Shown: piece after piece, positions 1-7,146 of the stretch
How the letters are laid out: every line of letters begins with the position of its first letter
Numbering within the stretch: the first letter of the stretch is position 1
NCBI GenBank assembly: GCA_903871905.1
Contig: CAIQIV010000489.1
Location: 1-41,446, forward strand
Reading direction: 5' to 3'
Origin: an uncultured Chloroflexota bacterium
Lineage (GTDB): Bacteria; Chloroflexota; Anaerolineae; Anaerolineales; UBA4823
DNA length: 41,446 nucleotides
Made by a program: the position numbers and the translations under genes
Notes under the pieces: model-generated
What the model was told of the DNA's origin: nothing
The model's input: the letters and a program-made list of their open reading frames with translations, nothing else
Databases searched by the model: none

Positions 1-702
1 ATTCTTCCAGGCATTTTCCAGGTTTGCCTGGGCGACTTCCAGCTCATATTCATACTCCAGGCGTTTGATGGCCGAGTTGTAATCCGACTGCGCCTGGTCC
101 AGCAGGTCCTTTAGATCCTCACGCCTTTGATCGGTCGAATCATAGAATTTTACCTTGTCAAATGCAGCCCTGGCATCATCCAGGCGCTGTTTCATGGTTT
201 CCAGGGCGACGGTGATGGTCATCCCGGCCTGGTTGGAGGGGATGATGTAGTTATCCACCTGGAGCTGGGCATCCCGGAGGCTCTGCTCATAGGTCATAAT
301 ATCCTGCTGGGCTTTCAGGCGCGCCGTTTCGGCTTCAGTGTACAGGTCTTCCAGGGACTGTTGGGCGCTGACCAACTCTGCCTGAGCTGCAATGATGGTC
401 TGGGGGAGGGTAGTCTCTTTCAGGCGGGCCAGTACCTGTCCGGTGGTCACGGTATCGCCGACCTGAACTTCGACCGACTCGACTGTTCCCGATGTGCTCC
501 AGGCAAGCGTGGCAGTCTGATTGGGGCGCACGCTGCCTGTGGCGCTGACGGTAGAAACCAGGCTGCCTTTTTCCAGCGGGGCAGTCTCCAGTTTTGATTC
601 GGCTGCCTGGGCCTGCTGAGTGGCTCTATAGACAAAGAAGTAATACGCTCCACCCGCAATAACCAGGACTACTATTAATGCAAAGATGATTTTTTTGATC
701 AT
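1..702 (-). CDS. HlyD/MacA-type efflux periplasmic adaptor, 3' end outside window
   Basis: The minus strand reads as an uninterrupted 234-codon frame from ATG at 702 to the left edge, so the C-terminal part is missing. It starts MIKKIIFALIVVLVIAGG, an uncleaved N-terminal membrane anchor. A biotinyl-lipoyl-like half-motif follows at about residues 42-95 (ATGSVRPNQTATL, then VEVQVGDTVTTGQVLARL), then a long charged alpha-helical hairpin region. That order is typical of membrane fusion proteins (HlyD/MacA/RND adaptors), which link an inner-membrane ABC or RND pump to export. A GAGGAAAAG Shine-Dalgarno lies 5 nt before the start. The gene is divergent from a NarL-type two-component pair, a common arrangement for regulated efflux systems, so that pair may control it (inference). 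The pump gene itself would lie to the left. Family assignment is firm; substrate is unknown. Confidence 0.88.
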   Translation of the reverse strand, partial: MIKKIIFALIVVLVIAGGAYYFFVYRATQQAQAAESKLETAPLEKGSLVSTVSATGSVRPNQTATLAWSTSGTVESVEVQVGDTVTTGQVLARLKETTLPQTIIAAQAELVSAQQSLEDLYTEAETARLKAQQDIMTYEQSLRDAQLQVDNYIIPSNQAGMTITVALETMKQRLDDARAAFDKVKFYDSTDQRREDLKDLLDQAQSDYNSAIKRLEYEYELEVAQANLENAWKN

Positions 703-785
703 GCTTTCTTTTCCTCGACGTGCAAGATTCTCACGAAGGAGATCATACCTCACCATGCTCAGTTGGTAATAGTGTTCAGCGTAAC

Positions 786-817
786 CCCTTGTAAGGGAGG
801 CTTATGACTGTAGTCAT
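786..817. promoter_or_regulatory. Two adjacent inverted repeats, candidate operator
   Basis: The divergent intergenic region holds two back-to-back inverted repeats, each with a GT centre. They are CCCTT-GT-AAGGG (786-797) and ATGACT-GT-AGTCAT (804-817), with centres 19 bp apart, about two helical turns. NarL/LuxR-type response regulators bind short inverted repeats as dimers. The site between the adaptor gene and the two-component genes is therefore a plausible operator for the regulator encoded at 2144-2791. That link is inference. Only the symmetry is seen. Confidence 0.4.
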
Positions 818-859
818 ATCAGTTTGTTACGTCGGTCAATGCGCGTTTTGGAGAGAGTA

Positions 860-868
860 TGCTATGAT
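860..868 (+). promoter_or_regulatory. Extended -10 element, possible leaderless start for the histidine kinase
   Basis: TGC-TATGAT matches an extended -10. The next ATG at 876 lies 7 nt after the hexamer, where transcription would be expected to begin, so that ATG could start a leaderless message. This competes with ATG 864, which has GGAGAGAG 6 nt upstream but overlaps the proposed -10. Confidence 0.4.
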
Positions 869-2147
869 CTTGTTCATGCATAAACAGGAATTTGAACCCG
901 GGGTGCTGCAGGTTTTTCGCCTTTATGCCTGGTTGCAGACCGTCAGCTACCTGGTGCTGCCAGCATGGCGTTTGCTGTTTGACCGCAATATGCCCGATAT
1001 GTCCAGAAGCACCACGGACATATGGGCGTGGGTTCTGGTTACGTGTACGTATTCCATCCTTCTGCTCGTGATGCTGTATTGGACCTGGCTTCAGGAAAAG
1101 CTGGGTATATTCTTTATTCCGCTTGCAATCGGCCTTGCTACAGGCGGCTTGTTGTTGGACCAGCGCCTGTTTCATGGGCGGGCTTTGCCCTGGCAGGGAT
1201 ATCCATTTCTGACCATTCTGCTTATCCTGGTGGCCTGGCAGTATCGTTACCGTTACGTGGCCCTCTTTACACTGGGGATAGCTGCCTTTGAAACAGTTCT
1301 CAACCAGCTTTTCCCGGCACCGCTTTTTATCCGCGCCCCAGGACCTGATTCAGATCCTCAATCATCCTATGCTTTCCTGGCAGCCTATGCATTCTTATTG
1401 GCAAATACAGTAACCTTCCTGGTTATAGGTTACGTGGTAAACCGCCTGGTCAGTGCACAGCGTAAACAGCGCCAGGCCCTGGCTGAAGCAAATCAGAAGC
1501 TGATCAGCCATGCAGCGACGTTAGAGCAGTTGGCTGCCAGCCGGGAACGTGTGCGCCTTTCGCGCGAACTGCATGATACCCTGGCGCACACATTGAGTGC
1601 CCAGACAGTCCAGATTGAGGCAGTGTTGACTTACGGGGAGGCTATCCCAGCCCGTGCTAGAAACATGTTGGAGCAGATGTTAGATGCCACGCGCAATGGT
1701 TTGGACGAGACACGGCGGGTGCTCAGCGCGCTGCGCCCATCTGTGTTGGAGAGTCTGGGACTCCCGGCGGCGGTTAAAGCCCGGGCGCAGGACTGCGCTG
1801 ACCGTGCAGGGTTAAAATTACACATTGAAATAACTGATGAACTGGATGACCTGCCAGCAGAGGTGGAACAGTGTTTCTACCGCGTGGCACAGGAAGCTCT
1901 GGAAAATATCGCTCGCCATGCCGAAGCCACGCGATTAGAAGTGTATTTGACCCAACAGAAAGGGCATTTGCAGTTGATAGTGAGCGATGATGGGAAGGGT
2001 TTTACTTCCAGGCAGATCCAGGCAGACGACCAACTGGGGCTGCGCGGGATGCATGAACGAGCGGAGCTGATTGGAGCCGGGCTCGATGTGGACAGCCAGC
2101 CTGACAGGGGAACACGAGTACGGTTGGAGTGGCAGGCGAAACCATGA
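864..2147 (+). CDS. NarL-type sensor histidine kinase (HisKA_3)
   Basis: This is a membrane sensor kinase of the NarL/DesK/LiaS class, 427 aa from ATG 864. Several hydrophobic segments fill residues about 20-195, including the stretches around 53-73, 82-98, 114-125, 131-145 and 169-192. A coiled linker at about 195-228 leads to the HisKA_3 dimerisation motif RLSRELHDTLAHTLSAQ, with the phosphoacceptor His237. A HATPase_c domain occupies about 330-427, with N-box EALENIARHAEA and G-boxes DDGKG and GLRGMHERAELIGA. There is no recognisable periplasmic ligand domain, so sensing may be intramembrane. An in-frame ATG at 804 lies inside an inverted repeat and lacks a ribosome site. ATG 864 has GGAGAGAG upstream, and ATG 876 is a leaderless alternative. 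The stop overlaps the response-regulator start as ATGA, so the pair is translationally coupled. The signal is unknown. Confidence 0.9.
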   Translation: MILFMHKQEFEPGVLQVFRLYAWLQTVSYLVLPAWRLLFDRNMPDMSRSTTDIWAWVLVTCTYSILLLVMLYWTWLQEKLGIFFIPLAIGLATGGLLLDQRLFHGRALPWQGYPFLTILLILVAWQYRYRYVALFTLGIAAFETVLNQLFPAPLFIRAPGPDSDPQSSYAFLAAYAFLLANTVTFLVIGYVVNRLVSAQRKQRQALAEANQKLISHAATLEQLAASRERVRLSRELHDTLAHTLSAQTVQIEAVLTYGEAIPARARNMLEQMLDATRNGLDETRRVLSALRPSVLESLGLPAAVKARAQDCADRAGLKLHIEITDELDDLPAEVEQCFYRVAQEALENIARHAEATRLEVYLTQQKGHLQLIVSDDGKGFTSRQIQADDQLGLRGMHERAELIGAGLDVDSQPDRGTRVRLEWQAKP

Positions 2148-2791
2148 TTCGGGTATTGGTTTGTGATGACCAGGCGGTCGTGTGTGATGGATTGGAGATG
2201 ATCCTTGACGCTGATCCGGAGATTGAGGTGGTGGGGGTGGCATACGATGGAGTAGAGGCCCTGGAGAAGATATCCAGGACGCGCCCCGATGTGGTATTGA
2301 TGGACTTAAAAATGCCCGGGATGAACGGTATTCAAGCCACGCGGCATATTCACCAGGATTACCCGGAGGTCCGGGTGTTGGTGCTCACTACTTTCGGGGA
2401 TGACGAATGGGTGTTTGACGCGATACGCAGTGGGGCTGCGGGCTACCTGCTCAAGGGTACGCCGCGGCAGGAGCTTGTTCGGGCAGTTAAGGGAACTGCG
2501 GCAGGGGGGACGCATGTTGATCCGGCAGTCGCCGGGAAATTGTTCGCGCATGTCGCCCAATCGCCTGCACATGCTGAAACGACGCTGGTCAGCGATTTGA
2601 GTGAGCGGGAAATTGAGGTTCTGCAGCTTCTTGCTCAGGGGCTGACCAACGCTGAAATTGCAGACCGCCTGTTCCTCACCCGGGGAACCGTGCGCAACTA
2701 TGTCAGCTCTATCCTGGCTAAGCTGGGGGTTGAGGACCGCACCCAGGCGGCTCTTGCTGCCGCCCGTTATGGTTTCATCGCCAAGGATTAA
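2144..2791 (+). CDS. NarL/LuxR-family response regulator
   Basis: This is a DNA-binding response regulator of 215 aa, partner of the kinase immediately upstream (ATGA overlap at 2144-2147). The receiver domain (about 1-120) has the acidic pair Asp8-Asp9, phosphoacceptor Asp54 in VVLMDLKMPGMNG, the switch Thr in VLVLTTFGD and the conserved Lys in YLLKGT. A LuxR-type helix-turn-helix follows near the C-terminus (LSEREIEVLQLLAQGLTN, then AEIADRLFLTRGTVRNYVS). ATG 2144 is preferred over an in-frame ATG at 2129 because it gives the standard domain start MIRVLVCDD and the coupling overlap. A likely target is the divergent efflux adaptor, by position only. The gene converges with the cyclase gene, with 12 nt between the stop codons. 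Confidence 0.93.
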   Translation: MIRVLVCDDQAVVCDGLEMILDADPEIEVVGVAYDGVEALEKISRTRPDVVLMDLKMPGMNGIQATRHIHQDYPEVRVLVLTTFGDDEWVFDAIRSGAAGYLLKGTPRQELVRAVKGTAAGGTHVDPAVAGKLFAHVAQSPAHAETTLVSDLSEREIEVLQLLAQGLTNAEIADRLFLTRGTVRNYVSSILAKLGVEDRTQAALAAARYGFIAKD

Positions 2792-2803
2792 CAAAAACAG
2801 GGA

Positions 2804-5800
2804 TTATTTCAATAACTCTGCGCTTAAAGCCTGAAGTTTATCGGTTTCCAGACCAGCCCCCAGTTGGTTGAAAATTTCCCGGGCCTGCGACAAGAACTGT
2901 TGTACCTGTTCGTAATTTTGACTGGCATGCGCCAGGCGCGCCAGGCTGACGTAAGATCGCCCCAACTCAAGTGGATTGTGGATGGTTTCGAACACTTTAA
3001 TGCTTTGCTGGAGAAGCTCTTCTGAGCGCGGGTAATCCTGCTGAGCCAGGGCCACTTCTCCCAGCAGTCGTAATACCCAGCCCTGGTTTTCATCCGGAGC
3101 AGCAGGCCCGGCTTCTGACTGGGAACACAGCTTGTAAGCTTTATCGGAAACCAGCATTGCCTGTTCCAATTCTCCTAACCCCAAATAGGCCATTCCCAGG
3201 TAAGTGTTTGCTATGACCAGGTCATCCTGTGCGCCGATTTCCTCCAGGATTTGCAAACTCCGGTTGCCAAAATCCAGCGCATCCTGCCAGTTCTCGACCA
3301 GAATGGAAACGCGCGCCAGGTAGAGGTAAGCCAAACCGACGTGATAGGTGTGGCCAATCTGGCCTGCAATCGCGGCGGCTTTTTGGAGTTGAAGGGTTGC
3401 TTCCGGCACGTTCCCGCTGTCTAATTGAAGCAGACCCAGGTTGATCTGCACCTCGATCGTGCCCTCAACGTCACCCAGGTTCAAGTGCAGCTCCATGCTG
3501 CGGTTGAAGTTCTCCCGGGCAGCGTCCCAATCGCCTTGTTTCCAATTGAGCAGCCCAAGGTTATTGTAAGAGCGCGCCACTGCGACAGTATCTCCAGCCT
3601 CCTGCCGCAGTTCGAGGCTTTTGCGAACAAATTCGCTGGCCTGGTTAAGCTGGTCTTTCTGGTAGTACACCCCACCCAGGCGGTTATAGATGGAAGCCAG
3701 AACATCAAAACGTGGGGTATTTTCCAGAAGCGAGAGAGCGTCAATGAAGCTTTCCTGTGCATCGTCCAGGTTCCCGCGCCTGAACTGGATCCACCCGATG
3801 TCGTTCAGGATCAGGGCGTTTTCTTCGGGGGCAGGCTTATGCAGCTCGATCAGGATGTCTTGAGCGACAGAAAGGTCTTCAATGGCCTGCTCATATTCCC
3901 CCTGCCGTTCGAAGGTGATACCTACCTTGCGTCGCAGGGCGCTGCGCTCCTGGATATAGTCGGCTGGCTCCTGGTTCCCGATCAACTCCAGGGCTTGCAG
4001 GTAATGCTGGCGCGCCTGGGGGTATTCACCGGCCAGCACCAGGATATCTCCCAGGCCCATGTGAACCTGCAATTCCTGGTGGGGAGAGTGTTTGACTTTG
4101 GATAGGAGCTGCAAGGCTTCTTCGAAATGCTGTCGCGCCTGAGAGTTGGCATATCCCAATGCCGCTTTTTGCCCAGCCAGGATCAGATAATGCAGCGCGC
4201 GGTCCAGGCGGCTGCTGGCAGAAAAATGCCGGGCCAGGATTTCCACCTGTTCGTCCAGGCAATATTGGTAAATTGTCTCAATGGCTTCGGCTACCTGTTG
4301 GTGCATCTTGCGCCGGTCACGCTTGAGCAGCGTTGAATAGATAGCGTCGACCATTAAGATGTGGCGGAAGATATAGTTTTGTGCAACAGGGCTGGTAGGC
4401 GGGATCAGGAACTCACGTTCCACCAGTGTATCCAGCACATTTTCCGGCAGCGGCTGTTGGAGAACCTGGTTCAATACCGGCAGGCTGAAATCTTTGCCAA
4501 TCACTGCGGCTACCTGCAGGGTATGGCGGTGCAGGCTGCCCAGCCGGTCAAAGCGGGCCAGGACCAGTCCCTGGACGGTGTCTGGAACCCCCAGGTCTTC
4601 CAGGTTGGTTCCCGGGGTTACGCGCCAATGACCGTCCTCACGTTGGATAGCGCCCTGGTCCAGCAGCATGCGCAAAGTTTCTTCCAGGTAGAGGGGGATA
4701 CCTGCTGACCGCTGCAGGATCTGGCTGCGCAAGGACTGCGGGAGGTCGCGGATAGCCATCAACTCAAAAAGCAGGACTTCCGTCTGATCTGGGGACAGGC
4801 TGTGCAGTGGGATCAGATAAAAATTTGTTCCCAGGTTGTGCTGCGCCCACTCTACAGCCTGGTCTAGTGGCCCGGCCTGGACCTGGCGAGAGATGCCCAG
4901 GATGAAGATGGGCGCAAGCCGCAGAGCTTCAAGCAGAAAACGGAGCAGTTCCAGGGAGGCTTCGTCTGCCCAGTGCAAATCTTCCAGGATCAGCAGCACC
5001 GGGTGCTGCCTGGCTGCGCTGATAAGCAGGCTGCGCACCGCCAGAAAAGTTTGCTTTCGCAGCTGGCCGGCCTCTAAAAAAGCAATGCGGTCAGCCGATG
5101 CCGGATCGGAAAATGGCAAGGACAACAGGTTTTCTAGCAATGGAAGAATTGCAGCCGCCCGTCTTCCCATGAGAGCTGTGACTGATTCGTGCAGCCGCTG
5201 TCGGGTCATCTCGACAGGAGTTCCAGGGGTAATGTTCAGAAGATGGAACAGCACACCCTGGAAGACACCGTAGGAAATAGCGTGGCGGTGCGCCATGCTC
5301 TGGCCTTCCAGTACCTGGATGCCAGCCGGGTCAAGACTTTTACGAAACTCAGTAGTCAGGCGGCTTTTTCCCAGGCCCGCCTCACCCGTGATCAATCCAA
5401 ACTGACCACGCTCGTGATTGTATAGATCGTTGAGTGCCAGCTTGAGCTGGTTCAGCTCTTTTTCGCGCCCGATCATGGGGGCATGCAGACCCTCAATGCC
5501 GCGCACCCGCCCAGGGGCTGCTTTGGCTCCCAATATGCGGTAACTGTTGATGGCTTTACTGATACCCTTGAGCTGAAGACCAGAAAAAACCTGATAATCA
5601 AACAGGGCGCGGGTCTGGCGGTAAACACTTTCGCTGACCAGGGTTGTACCGGGCTGCGCGGCCTCCTCCAGGCGGTGAGCAAGGTTAACCGTATCGCCAA
5701 TGGCGGTGTAGTTCATCAGGAGGTTCGATCCAATCCCTCCGACAACTACTTCGCCCGAATTGAGACCGATGTGCATTCTCAAGTCCTGACCCAGTTGTGG

Positions 5801-6274
5801 AAAAAGCTCATGGCTAAGCTGGGACACGTCTTTTTGCATATCCAGGGCAGCGAGGCAGGCTCGTTCAGCATTATTCTCATGCATGATGGGCGCGCCAAAT
5901 AAAGCCATCAGGCCATCACCAGTCAGCTTGTCTACAATTCCCTCGTATTTATAAACACAATTGACCAACAGGTGGATATAGCGCTGGATCAGCTCGAATA
6001 TTTCTTCGCTGTCCATGCGCTCAGAAAGGGATGTATAGCCTGTCAGGTCAGCGAACAGGATGGTCACATTACGCCGCTGTCCGGAAGCCTCTATCCCAGC
6101 GCGGCGCAGACGCTCTGCCAGGTCAGCGCCCATCATCACCCCCAGTGTCTGGGATAGCTGCTCGGCCGGCGGGGTCTGCGAGGGGGCCTGGACCTCCAGG
6201 CGAGTTCCGCAGTTTCCGCAGAAGCGCATACCAGGGGGATTATCGAAGCCACATTGGTTGCAGTGTGTAGTCAT
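2804..6274 (-). CDS. Class III nucleotidyl cyclase - AAA ATPase - TPR regulator
   Basis: This is a 1156-aa multidomain signalling protein. A zinc ribbon opens it (Cys5, Cys8, Cys19, Cys22). A class III adenylate/guanylate cyclase domain follows (about 67-250) with metal-binding Asp76 (FADLTGYT) and Asp120 (DKLTGDGLMALFG), Lys116, and the Asn197/Arg201 pair in IGDTVNLAHR. The catalytic set therefore looks intact. An AAA/STAND-type ATPase is next, with Walker A GEAGLGKS (297-304) and Walker B VLLILEDLHWAD. The C-terminal half is a long array of TPR repeats (for example RSYNNLGLLNWKQGDWDAA). The architecture is common in Chloroflexota, Cyanobacteria and Actinobacteria as a soluble signal integrator; the product cNMP and ligand are not determinable. 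ATG 6274 is chosen over TTG 6310 because it begins the zinc ribbon; neither has a Shine-Dalgarno. Its promoter overlaps that of rplU. Confidence 0.92.
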   Translation of the reverse strand: MTTHCNQCGFDNPPGMRFCGNCGTRLEVQAPSQTPPAEQLSQTLGVMMGADLAERLRRAGIEASGQRRNVTILFADLTGYTSLSERMDSEEIFELIQRYIHLLVNCVYKYEGIVDKLTGDGLMALFGAPIMHENNAERACLAALDMQKDVSQLSHELFPQLGQDLRMHIGLNSGEVVVGGIGSNLLMNYTAIGDTVNLAHRLEEAAQPGTTLVSESVYRQTRALFDYQVFSGLQLKGISKAINSYRILGAKAAPGRVRGIEGLHAPMIGREKELNQLKLALNDLYNHERGQFGLITGEAGLGKSRLTTEFRKSLDPAGIQVLEGQSMAHRHAISYGVFQGVLFHLLNITPGTPVEMTRQRLHESVTALMGRRAAAILPLLENLLSLPFSDPASADRIAFLEAGQLRKQTFLAVRSLLISAARQHPVLLILEDLHWADEASLELLRFLLEALRLAPIFILGISRQVQAGPLDQAVEWAQHNLGTNFYLIPLHSLSPDQTEVLLFELMAIRDLPQSLRSQILQRSAGIPLYLEETLRMLLDQGAIQREDGHWRVTPGTNLEDLGVPDTVQGLVLARFDRLGSLHRHTLQVAAVIGKDFSLPVLNQVLQQPLPENVLDTLVEREFLIPPTSPVAQNYIFRHILMVDAIYSTLLKRDRRKMHQQVAEAIETIYQYCLDEQVEILARHFSASSRLDRALHYLILAGQKAALGYANSQARQHFEEALQLLSKVKHSPHQELQVHMGLGDILVLAGEYPQARQHYLQALELIGNQEPADYIQERSALRRKVGITFERQGEYEQAIEDLSVAQDILIELHKPAPEENALILNDIGWIQFRRGNLDDAQESFIDALSLLENTPRFDVLASIYNRLGGVYYQKDQLNQASEFVRKSLELRQEAGDTVAVARSYNNLGLLNWKQGDWDAARENFNRSMELHLNLGDVEGTIEVQINLGLLQLDSGNVPEATLQLQKAAAIAGQIGHTYHVGLAYLYLARVSILVENWQDALDFGNRSLQILEEIGAQDDLVIANTYLGMAYLGLGELEQAMLVSDKAYKLCSQSEAGPAAPDENQGWVLRLLGEVALAQQDYPRSEELLQQSIKVFETIHNPLELGRSYVSLARLAHASQNYEQVQQFLSQAREIFNQLGAGLETDKLQALSAELLK

Positions 6275-6282
6275 GATGATCG

Positions 6283-6318
6283 TTAAAAGCGGTTCGAAAT
6301 GAGTTGACAATCTGACAT
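6283..6318 (-). other. Possible 11-codon leader ORF upstream of the cyclase gene
   Basis: On the minus strand an ATG (first base 6318) lies 6 nt after a TATAAT hexamer. It opens a short frame, MSDCQLISNRF, ending at TAA 8 nt before the cyclase ATG at 6274. The cyclase start lacks a Shine-Dalgarno, so reinitiation after this short ORF is conceivable. The ORF is too short for coding statistics, so it is only a candidate. Confidence 0.2.
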
Positions 6319-6332
6319 AAGGTAATTATAAT
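6304..6332 (+). promoter_or_regulatory. Consensus sigma70-type promoter of rplU-rpmA-rpmE
   Basis: TTGACA (6304-6309), a 17-nt spacer and TATAAT (6327-6332) form a perfect consensus housekeeping promoter on the plus strand. Transcription would start near 6339, giving a leader of about 150 nt before rplU. A minus-strand TATAAT (6330-6325) for the cyclase gene shares bases with this -10 hexamer. Confidence 0.85.
6325..6330 (-). promoter_or_regulatory. -10 hexamer of the cyclase gene overlapping the rplU promoter
   Basis: The minus strand reads TATAAT here, sharing four base pairs with the plus-strand rplU -10. No good minus-strand -35 is visible at 17-nt spacing (CTGCCG). The two polymerases could not occupy the site together. 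Confidence 0.5.
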
Positions 6333-6342
6333 TCAACCTCAC

Positions 6343-6444
6343 TGCCCCGGCAGCCATTTGCTGGGGCAAAATCTTGCCTGAAATCTCCAACTTCCCCATC
6401 GAGCGGCGCAGTGTTGGTGTTGCAGATCTGAAATGGAACAGATC
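6343..6444 (+). promoter_or_regulatory. Structured 5' leader of the L21 operon
   Basis: The leader of about 150 nt between the rplU promoter and its ATG contains two hairpins. The first pairs TGCCCC (6343-6348) with GGGGCA (6363-6368) and has an inner AGC/GCT stem. The second pairs GATCTG (6425-6430) with CAGATC (6439-6444). L21 operon leaders that bind a ribosomal protein are known in Firmicutes. Whether this leader plays that role is inference, and neither hairpin is followed by a U-run. Confidence 0.35.
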
Positions 6445-6488
6445 CTGGTGCGGCTGGGATGGTGAAGTGAAGATTGGAGGAATGAAAA

Positions 6489-6809
6489 ATGAAGTATGCT
6501 ATTGTTGAAGACGGCGGGAAGCAGTACAAAGCCGTCGAAGGCGGTTACATTGATGTTGACCGCTTTGCAGCCGAAGCAGGTGATGCGGTTGACTTGAGCC
6601 GTGTCCTGTTGGTGGCGGATGGTGATGCGGTGCTGGTAGGCACCCCTGTGGTTGCAGGCGCCAAGGTGCAGGCGACCGTGGTTGAGGAAGTGAAAGGCCC
6701 CAAGGTGATTGTGTTCAAATACCGGCCTAAGAAGCGGTACCGTGTGAAGACCGGTCACCGCCAGAAGTATACTCGATTGCAGATTCATTCTATCACCGTG
6801 GGAGAGTGA
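6489..6809 (+). CDS. rplU: 50S ribosomal protein L21
   Basis: The 106-aa product has the usual length of bL21, a small beta-barrel protein that binds 23S rRNA domain I beside L20. It opens with the family signature [19 protein letters not shown]. It ends with the basic rRNA-binding stretch [19 protein letters not shown] followed by LQIHSI. A GGAGG Shine-Dalgarno (6476-6480) precedes the ATG by 8 nt. It is the first gene of rplU-rpmA-rpmE under a consensus promoter. In many bacteria rplU-rpmA is followed by obg; here L31 follows. Confidence 0.98.
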   Translation: MKYAIVEDGGKQYKAVEGGYIDVDRFAAEAGDAVDLSRVLLVADGDAVLVGTPVVAGAKVQATVVEEVKGPKVIVFKYRPKKRYRVKTGHRQKYTRLQIHSITVGE

Positions 6810-6816
6810 GGTAGAT

Positions 6817-7089
6817 ATGGCGCACAAGAAAGGTGGCGGTTCCAGCCGCAACGGTCGTGACAGTAAAGGTCAGCGCCTGGGTGTGAAGAAGTTTAGCGGT
6901 GAATTTGTTCGTTCCGGCAATATCCTGGTCCGCCAGCGCGGGACGCACATCAAGCCAGGCGAGAATGTTGACATTGGTAAAGATGATACCCTGTTTGCCA
7001 CGGTGGATGGTACCGTGGTCTTTGAGACCATTCGCGATGACCGTAAACGCGTCAAAGTGGTCCCTGTGGCGCAGCAGGTTGAGGAATAA
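6817..7089 (+). CDS. rpmA: 50S ribosomal protein L27
   Basis: The 90-aa product is a standard bL27, whose N-terminal arm reaches the peptidyl-transferase centre. It begins [20 protein letters not shown], so the mature-type N-terminus is encoded directly. There is no cleavable extension of the kind that needs the Prp protease in Firmicutes. The conserved core [20 protein letters not shown] and [11 protein letters not shown] is present. It sits 7 nt after rplU with a GAGAGTGAGG ribosome-binding stretch at the junction, so the two are co-expressed. Confidence 0.98.
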   Translation: MAHKKGGGSSRNGRDSKGQRLGVKKFSGEFVRSGNILVRQRGTHIKPGENVDIGKDDTLFATVDGTVVFETIRDDRKRVKVVPVAQQVEE

Positions 7090-7146
7090 CATTGGGCGGT
7101 AGCGCTGTTCAACAGCGCACTGCAAAGATGTGTTGAGGAAATTGAG

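Noticed and set aside
804-863. Upstream ATG 804 for the histidine kinase
   Set aside because: The ATG forms part of an inverted repeat, has no suitable ribosome site, and adds residues unlike a membrane sensor start.
3425-4105. 226-codon open frame on the plus strand inside the cyclase/TPR gene
   Set aside because: It is antisense to the TPR repeats, which are plainly coding. The frame is a by-product of GC-rich codon use, and its translation has no recognisable domain.
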